Shown: one piece after another, positions 46,317-55,848 of the stretch | How the letters are laid out: each line of letters starts with the position of its first letter | How positions within the stretch are numbered: the stretch's first letter is position 1 | Assembly (NCBI GenBank): GCA_022451045.1 | Contig: JAKUOW010000007.1 | Coordinates: 1-61,974 of the forward strand | Source of the DNA: Pirellulales bacterium | GTDB lineage: Bacteria; Planctomycetota; Planctomycetia; Pirellulales; Pirellulaceae | Length of the DNA: 61,974 bases | Direction of reading: 5' to 3' | Notes under the pieces: model-generated | The model's database searches: none | What the model was told of the DNA's origin: nothing | What the model saw: only the letters and a program-made list of their open reading frames with translations | Translations under genes and position numbers: made by a program

Positions 46317-47405
46317 TCAGCCACGATGTTGAGCGAGCGCTTCCCAGTCTAAACTTACGCCATGGCCGAGGCGATCCGGTGCGGTGGCAAATCCTTCCTC
46401 GATCTCCAGTGGAAATTCAAGGAATCGCTCGAGTCCAAACCCATGTGCTTCGAGAAACGATGCATTCGGTACTGCTGCCAATAAGTGAACATGCAGATCA
46501 TGTACACCATGTGATGTTACGGGTAGCCCCGCCTCTTCTGCCAGCTTTGCTACCTTTAACCACGTCGTTATCCCACCGACATTCGACACATCCGGTTCCG
46601 GATACGACACACCACCTGATGAAATCAGTTTTTCAAATTCATAGATCGTATGCAGGTTTTCACCACTTGCAATCGGCACTCCGCCTTCAGCAAGAACCTG
46701 TTGGTGACCATCAAAGTCTTCTGGAATCACGGGTTCTTCGAGCCAATACACGTTGTATTGCTTAAAGGCTCGCGCGGCTTCAATCGCCTGATCGACTGTC
46801 CAACGCATGTTGGCATCAACCATCAAGGGTAGGTCTGGTCCAAGGAACGTCCGCATAGCTTCAACTCGGGCGATGTCTTCACTTAGTTGATCTCGTCCAA
46901 CTTTCATTTTGATGGCACGAAAACCACGATCCAAATTCGCTTGGGTCTGCTGTTCGAGTCGATCAAGTGGTAGCTGCAAGTCGATACCGCCAGCATAGGC
47001 AGGAACACGACTGTTACTTCCGCCGAGGAATCTCCAGAGTGGCTTCCCAGCCCGTTTAGATTTTAGATCCCAAAGTGCCACGTCCACTGCTGACATCGCA
47101 AAGGAAGCAATTCCACCACGTCCAACATAATGCAACACCCACCATAGCTTCTCAAAAATCACTTCGATCTGATCCGGATCTTCACCAATTAAGTGATGCC
47201 GAATATCGTTTTCGAGCATTGCCAAAGTAGCAGCACCGCCCGTTTTACCAACTGTGTACGTGTACCCAAGTCCCTCAGCGCCTTCGCTGTCGCGAATCTG
47301 CACGGTAATCAGCGCAAAGTGTTCCATAACGCCGTGAGTCGAATCGGTTAGCACCTCAGGCAACGGGATGTAATACAGGTTGCTCGTTACGGACTCAATT
47401 TTCAT
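46317..47405 (-). CDS. Mandelate racemase/sugar-acid dehydratase family enzyme
   Basis: Enolase superfamily with a full mandelate-racemase-type active site: Lys166 and Lys168 (AIKMKVG), Asp197 (MVDANM), Glu223 (WLEEP), Glu249 (SGENLH), Asp272 and His299 (TSHGVHD). That geometry suits acid-sugar dehydration (galactarate/talarate-type) more than racemisation. It has 362 aa. It lies 10 bp downstream of the cupin gene in one unit. Substrate not identifiable by eye. Confidence 0.85.
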   Translation of the reverse strand: MKIESVTSNLYYIPLPEVLTDSTHGVMEHFALITVQIRDSEGAEGLGYTYTVGKTGGAATLAMLENDIRHHLIGEDPDQIEVIFEKLWWVLHYVGRGGIASFAMSAVDVALWDLKSKRAGKPLWRFLGGSNSRVPAYAGGIDLQLPLDRLEQQTQANLDRGFRAIKMKVGRDQLSEDIARVEAMRTFLGPDLPLMVDANMRWTVDQAIEAARAFKQYNVYWLEEPVIPEDFDGHQQVLAEGGVPIASGENLHTIYEFEKLISSGGVSYPEPDVSNVGGITTWLKVAKLAEEAGLPVTSHGVHDLHVHLLAAVPNASFLEAHGFGLERFLEFPLEIEEGFATAPDRLGHGVSLDWEALAQHRG

Positions 47406-47415
47406 GGATGAAGCC

Positions 47416-47784
47416 TTAGATCGTATCCGGATCAGCCACTGTTCGATCGTTCGTTAGATTACCGGTATTGAGTGTGCCCGCTGGTTCAAACAAAACGACG
47501 TGACACTCTTGGTGGGCGATGGGTTTGTGGTCTGTGCCACGCGGTATAACGCACATTTCACCGGCATTTAACTTAATTACATCGTCACGCAGATGGACTT
47601 CCAGATGACCCTTGATAACCCAAAAGAGTTCATCTTCATGTTCATGGAAATGCCAATCGAATTCGCCAAGTAGTTTAACCACCTTTATATGCTGACCATT
47701 TAGCTCAGCGACTACCTTTGGCGACCAGTGTTCAGAGAAGCTGGAGAGTTTGTCGCCGATGTTGATTTTCTGCAGTTCAGCCAT
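47416..47784 (-). CDS. Small cupin protein
   Basis: Single-domain cupin of 122 residues. The metal-site motif is DWHFHEHEDELFWVIKG (His45, His47, His49, Glu52), and a second motif PRGTDHKP contributes a further His. It could be a sugar-acid isomerase or a binding protein helping the downstream dehydratase-like enzyme (10-bp gap). It lies only 22 nt below a tRNA-Arg gene, with no terminator in between. Confidence 0.82.
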   Translation of the reverse strand: MAELQKINIGDKLSSFSEHWSPKVVAELNGQHIKVVKLLGEFDWHFHEHEDELFWVIKGHLEVHLRDDVIKLNAGEMCVIPRGTDHKPIAHQECHVVLFEPAGTLNTGNLTNDRTVADPDTI

Positions 47785-47806
47785 ACGTACATCAAGGACA
47801 AAAGAG

Positions 47807-47880
<74 letters not shown>

Positions 47881-47964
47881 AAAGGGTAAGTAATTGATAT
47901 TAAGCTATCAACACAAATTGCGAAACAGTCACAATCTGTAGAACTCCATACGACCACGGCGCAT

Positions 47965-48022
47965 AAAAAAAGGAGCGGAGTGTCAGAAAGTTGTGCCGAC
48001 TGTCTGAACACCCCTCTCCTCC
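47965..48022 (-). terminator. Terminator between the acidic-protein gene and tRNA-Arg
   Basis: On the minus strand GGAG...GTGTTCAGA pairs imperfectly with TCTGACAC...CTCC and runs into seven T (47971-47965). It ends the acidic-protein transcript before tRNA-Arg. The rest of 47881-48170 holds no gene. Confidence 0.7.
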
Positions 48023-48170
48023 GGAATGTTGTACGTGGGGAGGTATATAAACACCTTTCCCACATATATAGACAGATGCGGCAGACGCACAAACTGGGCG
48101 CTTAATTATTAGATTCTTCTAATAAACTGCTAAGCTTGGATTAGCTCGATCCGAACAATGGGACTTTAGC

Positions 48171-48806
48171 TTACTCGTAGTAAACCTTGACGTCTTCGCC
48201 AAGTCGCTCCTGCAACTCAGCAGCACCCGTCTTAGTTACCTTGGTTCCAAGCAACCAGACTTCTTTGAGATTAGGAAGACCTCGGATCTGCTCCAGATGC
48301 TCGTCACGATGGTTGTCGTAAAACAGAATACGAAATACCACATCGAACTTGTTATAGAGAAGCCGAACACCGATGTCCTTTAGTGCATTAATTGCATCCG
48401 GATGGTCAGGTTCTGAAGGTGGTTCCTCTTCCTCCTCTTCCTCCTCTTCTGCTTCGTCGTTTGCATCAGATTCTTCATCCGACTCTTCTTCTGAGTCGTC
48501 TGCGTCATCATCTTCCTCTACGTCGTCAGATTCTTCTTCGTCTTCTGAGTCTTCCTCATCAGCTTCGTCGTCACTGTCTTCGTCATCACCTTCATCGGCG
48601 TTGTCGTCTTCGGCATCGTCAGAATCATCGTCGGAATCTTCGCTAGAGTCATCGTACTCACCGATGTCACCATCAAAGCCGTCGTCCGCGTCATCATCCG
48701 CGGCTTCATCTGAATCTGAATCATCAACGTCATCTACATCATCGTCGTCAACTTCTTCCCATAGCTCTTCTGCAAAAGCATCATCATCTTCGGGGCGTTG
48801 ATTCAT
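48171..48806 (-). CDS. Extremely acidic low-complexity protein with leucine-rich-repeat-like C-terminus
   Basis: About residues 5-130 of 211 are almost only Asp, Glu, Ser and Ala. The C-terminal 80 residues are a normal-looking folded part ending in an LRR-like turn (LEQIRGLPNLKEVWLLGTKV). No signal peptide or membrane helix, so it is cytoplasmic. The acidic arm could bind basic proteins, cations or polymerases, but nothing in the sequence decides this. The plus-strand Ser-rich frame opposite is a shadow. It is bounded by its own terminator. Confidence 0.7.
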   Translation of the reverse strand: MNQRPEDDDAFAEELWEEVDDDDVDDVDDSDSDEAADDDADDGFDGDIGEYDDSSEDSDDDSDDAEDDNADEGDDEDSDDEADEEDSEDEEESDDVEEDDDADDSEEESDEESDANDEAEEEEEEEEEPPSEPDHPDAINALKDIGVRLLYNKFDVVFRILFYDNHRDEHLEQIRGLPNLKEVWLLGTKVTKTGAAELQERLGEDVKVYYE

Positions 48807-48925
48807 TAGATCGTTTCCTGAGAAAGAGTTATTCGCTTAATCTGAATTCTAAAATCGGCCATCGGTAACTGAATTACCAAGCATGTGACCTGAGTTTTTC
48901 AGCCTATCACAACAGTGCTGTTTCG

Positions 48926-49885
48926 TCACCCCACTAAAGACAGGACATCCAATCTGTGGTCACACTTGGCACTTTCAAATTCGGTGTCGCCCATAAAAAG
49001 ACACACTGAATTTTCATGCTGTGAGAACATCTCATCTTCCATCCCTTCGGTTGCGGTGGTCAAAACCAGTTTCACACCATCATCCACTTCCATTAGTAAT
49101 GGGCATGTCACCCTCGGTGCTGCTGCCGTGCGCCACTCACAAATGACCGATCCGGATTCCAAATCAAATTGCCGTGCCACTCCGTACGCAGCTGCATTGG
49201 GATTGTAAAAGGCAATGATCACACTCTTTCCATCCGGTGCGGCTACCATGCCGTCTGGAAAAATTGACTCACCGGTCAAATCCAGCACAACTTCAGCATC
49301 ACTCATCGTGCCATTGATAGCATCTAACCGATAACGCACAACCTGTTGTGTTGGTGAATCGATATCCAGCATTTGCCATTGATCGCCATCCGGAAGAATG
49401 ACTTTACCATTGGAACAAATCTGATCATCTCGCAGACGGACCAACGATTGATCTAGCCGCCACAGATAAAGCCCTGCCTTCTTGGCTTGGAACTCCAGAT
49501 CCTTCGCTCCAAAGACAATTCCATCTGCAAAAGGGATACCATCGTTAATCAGTGTATTATCAACCTCCTGATCAATTTCATCGCTTACAGTCTCACATCT
49601 GCCAGTGGAAACCTGAAACAGTTGAACATGTTTCTCAATACCTAAGATAAACCAATCCGGATCAGTCGTTGGAAACGCAAAACCGGGCCGTCCGGGTAAA
49701 TTGATAGACCTATTTGCTCTGGCCCGCAGATCAAACAAATTCAGGCTACCATGCATAGACTCATTGCCATGCTGGATTCCGACCCAGCTAAATCCGTTGC
49801 CATATGCAATGGGTCCTTCAGGTAGATGCCGTAGCCCCATATCATTTGGAGCAAATAAAACATCAGCATCGATCACGTTGGTCAT
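48926..49885 (-). CDS. SMP-30/gluconolactonase-like beta-propeller
   Basis: Six-bladed propeller lactonase family. From the ATG at 49885 (319 aa; GGAAAG upstream, preferred over the TTG at 49948) the family's metal-site regions are visible: LPEGPIAYGNGFSWVG, LINDGIPFADGIVFGAKD, ICSNGKVILPDG, and IFPDGMVAAPDGKSVIIAF, with acidic and Asn ligands at the expected places. It would hydrolyse a sugar or other lactone. It follows an SDR gene on the same strand (110 bp), a common dehydrogenase-lactonase pairing. Confidence 0.75.
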   Translation of the reverse strand: MTNVIDADVLFAPNDMGLRHLPEGPIAYGNGFSWVGIQHGNESMHGSLNLFDLRARANRSINLPGRPGFAFPTTDPDWFILGIEKHVQLFQVSTGRCETVSDEIDQEVDNTLINDGIPFADGIVFGAKDLEFQAKKAGLYLWRLDQSLVRLRDDQICSNGKVILPDGDQWQMLDIDSPTQQVVRYRLDAINGTMSDAEVVLDLTGESIFPDGMVAAPDGKSVIIAFYNPNAAAYGVARQFDLESGSVICEWRTAAAPRVTCPLLMEVDDGVKLVLTTATEGMEDEMFSQHENSVCLFMGDTEFESAKCDHRLDVLSLVG

Positions 49886-49995
49886 CTGGAACTTTCCAAT
49901 AGTAAAAACGTTGGCATTGCGCAACCCAATCAGTGGTCGACATTCCAATCACTAGCTCAATGAAAACAGATTGCGATTCCTCAATCTTTTACAGA

Positions 49996-50751
49996 CTAGC
50001 CCGGAATCATGACACGACCGCCGCTTGCCACCACGGTCTGTCCTGTCATAAAGCTGGACTCTTCGCTCAGCAGGAATCGGGCTACAGCTGCAAGCTCTTC
50101 CGGTTCGCCGATTCGCCCGAGCGGCGTGTTTTCCATGATCGTTGCGTGAACATCCGGTCCAAGAGTATGAGCCATTTCTGTTTCAGTTAGACCGGGACAC
50201 ACGCAGTTCACACGGATGTTCTGACGAGCCCAAGCCTGAGCCATACAACGCGTCATAGCAATAATACCGGCCTTGGATGCTGAATAAGCGACCTGATTTT
50301 CGCGCTCACGTAATCCGGCAATTGAACTAAAGGTAACGATTCGTCCAAACCCTCGTTCAATCATCTCGTCCTTCACCGCGTAAATCATATTAAACGAACC
50401 ATCGAGATTAATGTTCATCGTGGTTTTCCAGCGTTCCCAAGTCATATCATCAGCAGATCCGGGAATACTGATGCCGGCAGCTGTCACGAGCATGTCAATC
50501 GCTCCAAGTGACTCTCGGGCTTGTGCTACTACAGCAGCAGCTGATTCCGGCAACGAGTTATCACCTTGCACGATACATGACTCGCCTCCTGCGGCATTGA
50601 TCTCGTCGAGTGCTTTCTGGGCATCTTCCGTACGAGAAACATAGTTCATGGAGACCCGGGCACCTTCACCGGCAAGCCGCTTGGACAATGCAAACCCAAT
50701 TCCTCGGGTGCCGCCGGTAATTAGTACATGTTTATCTTGAAAGTCTGTCAT
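49996..50751 (-). CDS. Short-chain dehydrogenase/reductase (FabG-like)
   Basis: Complete classical SDR: cofactor motif TGGTRGIGFALSK, TAAGIS at the NNAG position, catalytic Ser in VTFSSIAG, YSASK, and C-terminal TGQTVVASGG. The ATG at 50751 is supported by AAGGA and gives 251 aa; the upstream in-frame start at 50775 is less likely. It lies 59 bp after the DUF1501 gene and before the lactonase-like gene, fitting a sugar-oxidising unit, although FabG-type ketoacyl reduction cannot be excluded. Confidence 0.87.
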   Translation of the reverse strand: MTDFQDKHVLITGGTRGIGFALSKRLAGEGARVSMNYVSRTEDAQKALDEINAAGGESCIVQGDNSLPESAAAVVAQARESLGAIDMLVTAAGISIPGSADDMTWERWKTTMNINLDGSFNMIYAVKDEMIERGFGRIVTFSSIAGLRERENQVAYSASKAGIIAMTRCMAQAWARQNIRVNCVCPGLTETEMAHTLGPDVHATIMENTPLGRIGEPEELAAVARFLLSEESSFMTGQTVVASGGRVMIPG

Positions 50752-50810
50752 GGTTGCAAATCCTTGCTGTTGCATTAACTCGTAGAACGCGTGAAGGGAT
50801 AAGTCTTAAA

Positions 50811-52286
50811 TCACGCAAGTATCTTGTCGACCAGGTTTCCATGCACATCGGTCAATCGATGGTGGCGACCCTGATATTTAAAGGTCAATCGTTCATGATC
50901 AATTCCGAGGCAATGCAAGAGTGTTGCATTGAGGTCATGAACGTGAATAGGGTCTTCTTCGATGTTGTAACTAAAGTCATCTGTTTTACCCACGGTCACA
51001 CCACCCTTGATTCCAGCACCTGTCATCCAAATGCTGAAACAACGCGGATGATGGTCGCGTCCGTAATCTGTCTTGGTCAGCGTGCCCTGACAGTAAACGG
51101 TTCGGCCAAATTCACCAGCCCAGACCACAAGCGTGTCATCAAGCATACCTTGTTGTTTCAAGTCGTTCACCAACGCCACAGATGCCTGATCCGTTGCTTT
51201 GGCCTGTTTCACGATTTCTGTAGGTAAGTGCGTATGTTGGTCCCAACCACGGTGGTAAAGCTGGATGAATCGTACGCCGCGTTGAGCCAGCCGCCGTGCG
51301 AGCAGACAGTTAGCCGCGAAGGATCCGGGTTTGTTTACATCCTCTCCGTACTTGTCCAGTACGTGTTCCGGTTCGTCTGAAAAGTCGACCAAATCCGGAA
51401 CCGATGCCTGCATACGAAACGCCATTTCATATTGGGCAATTCTCGTCGAGATTTCCGGATCACCTTTTTCCTTAAGCCTGATCTTGTTCAAACTCGACAA
51501 GTCGTTAAGAAGGCCACGACGGTCTTCTCGCGTCACTCCTGGTGGATTGGAAAGAAATAACACAGGATCACCCGTGCTACGAAACTTCACACCCTGATGC
51601 CGTGACGGTAAGAAACCCGCTCCCCACAACCGGTCATAAAGCGGCTGTCCACCGTCGCCGGATGTCATCGCTACAAAGGTCGGCAAATCCTCGTTTAAAG
51701 TACCGAGGCCGTAAGACATCCATGCACCAAAACTTGGGCGACCCGCCAACTGTGTCCCAGTTTGCATCAGGGTAATCGCCGGATCGTGATTGATTGCTTC
51801 GGTGTGCATCGTTTTGACAATACAAATATCATCGACAATACCTGCCGTATGCGGAAGCAACTCGCTGATCCACGTCCCGGATTCCCCGTGTTGAGCAAAT
51901 TTAAATCTAGCCGGCGCGATAGGGAATCGCTCCTGTTCTGCCGTCATCCCGGTTAATCGCTGGCCATTTCTCACCGAATCCGGAAGATCCTCATCAAACA
52001 GATCCAGCAGATTTGGTTTGTAGTCATAGAGATCTATCTGCGACGGTGCGCCACTTTGGCATAAGTAAATTACTCGCTTAGCCTTAGGCTCAAAGTGTGG
52101 TACTCCATCCTGACCACCAACTCGTTTGCCCACTTTGTCATCGGAATTTGCTTGTTCAGACATGAGTGCCGACAGGGCAGCACCAGCCACGCTTACAGAA
52201 CCGGCTCGCAGGAATTTCCGCCGGTTGTATTCCCATGCTGCTTGTTCAAATTCGTTCACTGCACCGTTGTTCATATTTTTCTGCAC
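50811..52286 (-). CDS. DUF1501 protein (alkaline-phosphatase-fold), Tat signal
   Basis: Second DUF1501 protein of the window, partner of the DUF1549/DUF1553 gene just upstream (4-bp gap). The Tat signal is [17 protein letters not shown]. Core motifs are [56 protein letters not shown] and [20 protein letters not shown]. The start is a GTG at 52286 with GGGAG at good spacing; an ATG 12 bp later is an alternative. It has 491 aa. It shares little close identity with 44832-46292, so the two pairs are not a recent duplication. Confidence 0.88.
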   Translation of the reverse strand: MQKNMNNGAVNEFEQAAWEYNRRKFLRAGSVSVAGAALSALMSEQANSDDKVGKRVGGQDGVPHFEPKAKRVIYLCQSGAPSQIDLYDYKPNLLDLFDEDLPDSVRNGQRLTGMTAEQERFPIAPARFKFAQHGESGTWISELLPHTAGIVDDICIVKTMHTEAINHDPAITLMQTGTQLAGRPSFGAWMSYGLGTLNEDLPTFVAMTSGDGGQPLYDRLWGAGFLPSRHQGVKFRSTGDPVLFLSNPPGVTREDRRGLLNDLSSLNKIRLKEKGDPEISTRIAQYEMAFRMQASVPDLVDFSDEPEHVLDKYGEDVNKPGSFAANCLLARRLAQRGVRFIQLYHRGWDQHTHLPTEIVKQAKATDQASVALVNDLKQQGMLDDTLVVWAGEFGRTVYCQGTLTKTDYGRDHHPRCFSIWMTGAGIKGGVTVGKTDDFSYNIEEDPIHVHDLNATLLHCLGIDHERLTFKYQGRHHRLTDVHGNLVDKILA

Positions 52287-52290
52287 TTTA

Positions 52291-55200
52291 TTACTCCCGG
52301 TTGATCACTTCATCCAGGTTCAACAACAAACTTGCGACTTGCGTGTAGGCGGCTAGCCCGATGACGTGGATATCGTCAATCGGCTCACTGTCACCGACCG
52401 AAACCAGATCTTCAGCGGCACTTTCGTCGCCTTCGTACCGTTTATAACTCCGATCAAGCAAGGCACTGATAATGACTAACTCCTCATCCGTCGGCCAACG
52501 TGAAGTCAATTCTCTGAATCCCCACTTCAGACGGCTTGGATGATCATGCCCCCCTTCGGTCAACATTCTCTGTCCGAAGTTACGAGCTGCTTCAACAAAT
52601 GCAACTTCATTTAGAAGCGCTAGTGCCTGAAGTGGTGTATTGGTTCGAGAACGGCTCAACACGCAGGTCTCGCGACTTGATGCATCAAATGTCGTCATTG
52701 TCGGAGGAGGCACGGTACGCTTCCAAAACGTGTACATACTACGACGATAAAGTGCACTTCCGGTATCACGTGTATATGCCTGGCTAGCGATCTCCTTCCA
52801 CAAGCCTTCTGGTTGATAGGGCTTAACACTCGGTCCTCCGATGTTCCCTACTAGCAGCCCACTTACTGCCAATGCCTGATCTCTTACCATTTCCGCTTGT
52901 AATCTCAAGCGTGGAGCCCGTGCCAGTAGCAAATTCAACGGGTCTTTCTCAATGGCATCATCCGCAACAACTGAATCCTGCATATACACAGCACTGGTGA
53001 CAATCAACTTATGCAACCATTTAACATTCCATCCACGGTCACGAAAGTTTCCCGCTAACCATTCCAGTAATTCCGGATGCGTTGGTGGGTCACCCTGACT
53101 TCCGAAGTCCTCCTGAGTCCTTACTAGGCCACGTCCAAAGAATTGGTACCAAAACCGATTCACAATAACTCTGGCTGTAAGTGGGTTTTCATTGCTCACG
53201 AGCCACTGAGCTAAGTCGAGACGGTTTTTCCATAGCTCGCGACCTTTTGTGTTTAGTGCAGCGGGTACGCCACGCTGAACCTCTTCGGTTGGCTTGTCAT
53301 ATTGACCACGATCGAGAATATAAGTTTTTTTCATCTCGGGACGTTCTTGCATCACCATTGCCGTCGGCACCGTGCTAACAAATGAATCCCGCTCAAGCCG
53401 AAGGGTCTCAAGCTTCTTAAACGCATCTCCAACTCCGCTTTCATCAACGTATTCCAAATAGTGAACAACCCGCTTTAACTTCTCTGCAATCTTCGCGGAA
53501 TCGTTGATTTGTGATTCAATTTGCTCCACGGATTTCGGCACTGCCAGCATGGCGACCTCTTCCTGTCGCAAAACGCGATAATACAAACGCGTCTCATCGA
53601 TCGCACCCGCAAACGTGGCTTTACCTAACTCGCTGCCAAACCTCAATGTCGGTGACGTCTTAAAAGTGCCGGTAAAGATATCAAGTAACACGTCGACTTG
53701 CTGCAATTGTCCATTGATATATATCTGGAATCCATCAGCTCGTTGTGTACCATCACCTGCAAAAGCAATGTGGTTCCATTTTCCTGCATCGATCGGTGTC
53801 TTACATTTCAGAATTACACAGTCATCAAGCCAACGAGGACCCCAGTTGATCTGCACGTGATTATCCACGAGCTTCATACTGAATCCCCCCGCTTTGGTAC
53901 CGGTTGGATCTGAAATACTGAGAATCGTACTTGTTTGAGGTTGGTCTACTTTTACCCATGTAGACATGGTCATCGGCTGATGGCCGGCTAACTCCAACAA
54001 AGCTCCGCCTTCAACGTATTCGCCAGCGTTAAGCTTTAAGGCACTACCAAAAACACCGGGCTCAAAAGATGGCTTCTCTTCAGAATGTTTTGTCTTGAGC
54101 AATTCCGGATCCGCTTCACCGGCGAATTCCACATCGTAATCGCTTTGTCGGAACGCATCGGCGTCATGGCGTGTTGTTTCAATCGAGTCATCCCAGGGAA
54201 ATTGAATCGCGAGTGCACGATGAACGGTTGGCTTGTCACTATCTGCTTTCCCATCCCAATTCACTAACGCATCCTGAAGATCGTCTACGCCCGCTGTCAC
54301 CTCGGCAACGTGTGCTTTAATACCAGCATCAAACTCGTCCAGAACATTTTTCATTTTGGGAGTCGGTGCCAGCATAATTGGGAATGAATTCCCATACTTA
54401 ATAACACGTCCACGCTCAGGGATGTTATTGAAGAATGCCATCATTTGATAGAACTCTCGCTGACTGATCGGATCATATTTATGATCATGACAACGGGCAC
54501 ATTGCATGGTCAGGCCGAGCCAAACGGTTGCAGTCGTATCAACACGGTCCACAGCATATTCGACAAGATATTCTTCAAATACAATGCCACCTTCACTGTT
54601 GGCCCGGTGATTCCGATTAAAACCTGTTGCCAACAACTGGTCTGGAGTTGCATCCGGTATCAAATCACCGGCGAGTTGCTCGACCGTAAATTCATTAAAT
54701 GGCTTATTTTTATTAAATGAGTCTATGACCCATTCACGCCATCGCCATTGATGACGAATACCGTCAGTTTGATAACCACTGGTGTCCGCAAATCTCGCCG
54801 CATCCAGCCACGCAAGCGCCTGCCGTTCGCCATACCGCGGTGACTCAAGAAGTCGATCAACCAGGCGTTCATATGCATTCGGCGACTGATCAGCAAGGAA
54901 AGCATCCACCTCTGCCTGAGTTGGGGGTAACCCGGTAAGATCAAGCGTTACTCGACGAATCAGCGTTTCTTTACTCGCAATGCTTGCAGGTGTCAGGCCT
55001 GCTTGGTCGAGTTGCTTGAGTATAAAGTTATCAATCGCCGTTCGTGTCCAGGCAGGACTCGATGTTTTTGGCAACGCAACATCCGCGATCGGCTCAAATG
55101 CCCAATGATCCTGCCAATTCGCACCCTGCTGTATCCAACGTTTGATAAGGTCACGCTGCTGCCCTGTTAACTGGCGTGGAGCATCTTCAGGCGGCATTTT

Positions 55201-55485
55201 CACATCGGGATCATCCGAGGAAATTCGATTCCAAAGTTCACTCTTCTTCAGGTCACCCGCAGCAAGGATGGAATAACCATCCCGATCAGCAAATACGTTT
55301 TCTCGCGAATCCAATCGCAGGTCCGCCTGCAATTGTTCTTCATCCGGCCCATGGCACCTATAACATGTGTCCGAAAGAATGGGGCGAATATCCCGTGAGA
55401 AGTCGATTTCTACTGCATCTTGCGCTGCTAGATGCGAGGTTGCCCCGAATACGAATATCGCTGTTAGAACATACAGGCGATCCAT
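52291..55485 (-). CDS. Planctomycete cytochrome c (PSCyt1) + DUF1549 + LamG-like + DUF1553 protein
   Basis: Same class as the 41392-44835 protein. A signal peptide (1-21) is followed by heme motif CYRCH (41-45) in PSCyt1, then DUF1549 with a second [19 protein letters not shown] concanavalin/LamG-like insert lies at about residues 465-650 ([48 protein letters not shown]). DUF1553 follows ([37 protein letters not shown]). It has 1064 aa. First gene of a likely operon with DUF1501, SDR and the lactonase-like gene. Confidence 0.88.
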   Translation of the reverse strand: MDRLYVLTAIFVFGATSHLAAQDAVEIDFSRDIRPILSDTCYRCHGPDEEQLQADLRLDSRENVFADRDGYSILAAGDLKKSELWNRISSDDPDVKMPPEDAPRQLTGQQRDLIKRWIQQGANWQDHWAFEPIADVALPKTSSPAWTRTAIDNFILKQLDQAGLTPASIASKETLIRRVTLDLTGLPPTQAEVDAFLADQSPNAYERLVDRLLESPRYGERQALAWLDAARFADTSGYQTDGIRHQWRWREWVIDSFNKNKPFNEFTVEQLAGDLIPDATPDQLLATGFNRNHRANSEGGIVFEEYLVEYAVDRVDTTATVWLGLTMQCARCHDHKYDPISQREFYQMMAFFNNIPERGRVIKYGNSFPIMLAPTPKMKNVLDEFDAGIKAHVAEVTAGVDDLQDALVNWDGKADSDKPTVHRALAIQFPWDDSIETTRHDADAFRQSDYDVEFAGEADPELLKTKHSEEKPSFEPGVFGSALKLNAGEYVEGGALLELAGHQPMTMSTWVKVDQPQTSTILSISDPTGTKAGGFSMKLVDNHVQINWGPRWLDDCVILKCKTPIDAGKWNHIAFAGDGTQRADGFQIYINGQLQQVDVLLDIFTGTFKTSPTLRFGSELGKATFAGAIDETRLYYRVLRQEEVAMLAVPKSVEQIESQINDSAKIAEKLKRVVHYLEYVDESGVGDAFKKLETLRLERDSFVSTVPTAMVMQERPEMKKTYILDRGQYDKPTEEVQRGVPAALNTKGRELWKNRLDLAQWLVSNENPLTARVIVNRFWYQFFGRGLVRTQEDFGSQGDPPTHPELLEWLAGNFRDRGWNVKWLHKLIVTSAVYMQDSVVADDAIEKDPLNLLLARAPRLRLQAEMVRDQALAVSGLLVGNIGGPSVKPYQPEGLWKEIASQAYTRDTGSALYRRSMYTFWKRTVPPPTMTTFDASSRETCVLSRSRTNTPLQALALLNEVAFVEAARNFGQRMLTEGGHDHPSRLKWGFRELTSRWPTDEELVIISALLDRSYKRYEGDESAAEDLVSVGDSEPIDDIHVIGLAAYTQVASLLLNLDEVINRE

Positions 55486-55848
55486 ATATGCACCTTAAAT
55501 ACTACCGCGTGCCACAAAACTAAGATTCAACCAATGCTACTATGATAGCCTTTTATACGGGGTTATGGGTTATTGGCTCGCCAAGGGACTAAAGCTTCGG
55601 TCGTGCTCAACTACCGCCTCGTCAGCGGGACTAACAGCTAGGATTTTAGAATATATGGTGCATCTATGACCCTTACGTCGGAATTCCCCTAGCATCGCCT
55701 GATAGAGCGAAGCGATAACGGACGATTAAGGCAAGACAATATGATTGAAAGAGGGCCGTAGGGCCGTACTATCTAGTAATCTTATATTTAGACTTTGCAT
55801 AGATTCTGAGAGCACAGGCATCCGCCACCATTGCAATTACGATGATGA
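55486..55848. other. Intergenic region with GC-rich repeat-like segments
   Basis: No gene is seen in these 363 bp. An 8-bp tandem duplication of GGGCCGTA is at 55753-55768. A segment ATCGCC...GCGAT can form a small hairpin near 55694-55715. The nonamer CGCCTCGTC at 55615-55623 recurs at 27726-27734 with similar flanks (both followed within a few bases by CGGGA). It may be a degenerate dispersed intergenic repeat. Confidence 0.4.

Noticed and set aside
48373-48801. Plus-strand Ser-rich 142-codon frame
   Set aside because: It is the antisense of the Asp/Glu-rich protein; its Ser runs come from reverse-complemented acidic codons.
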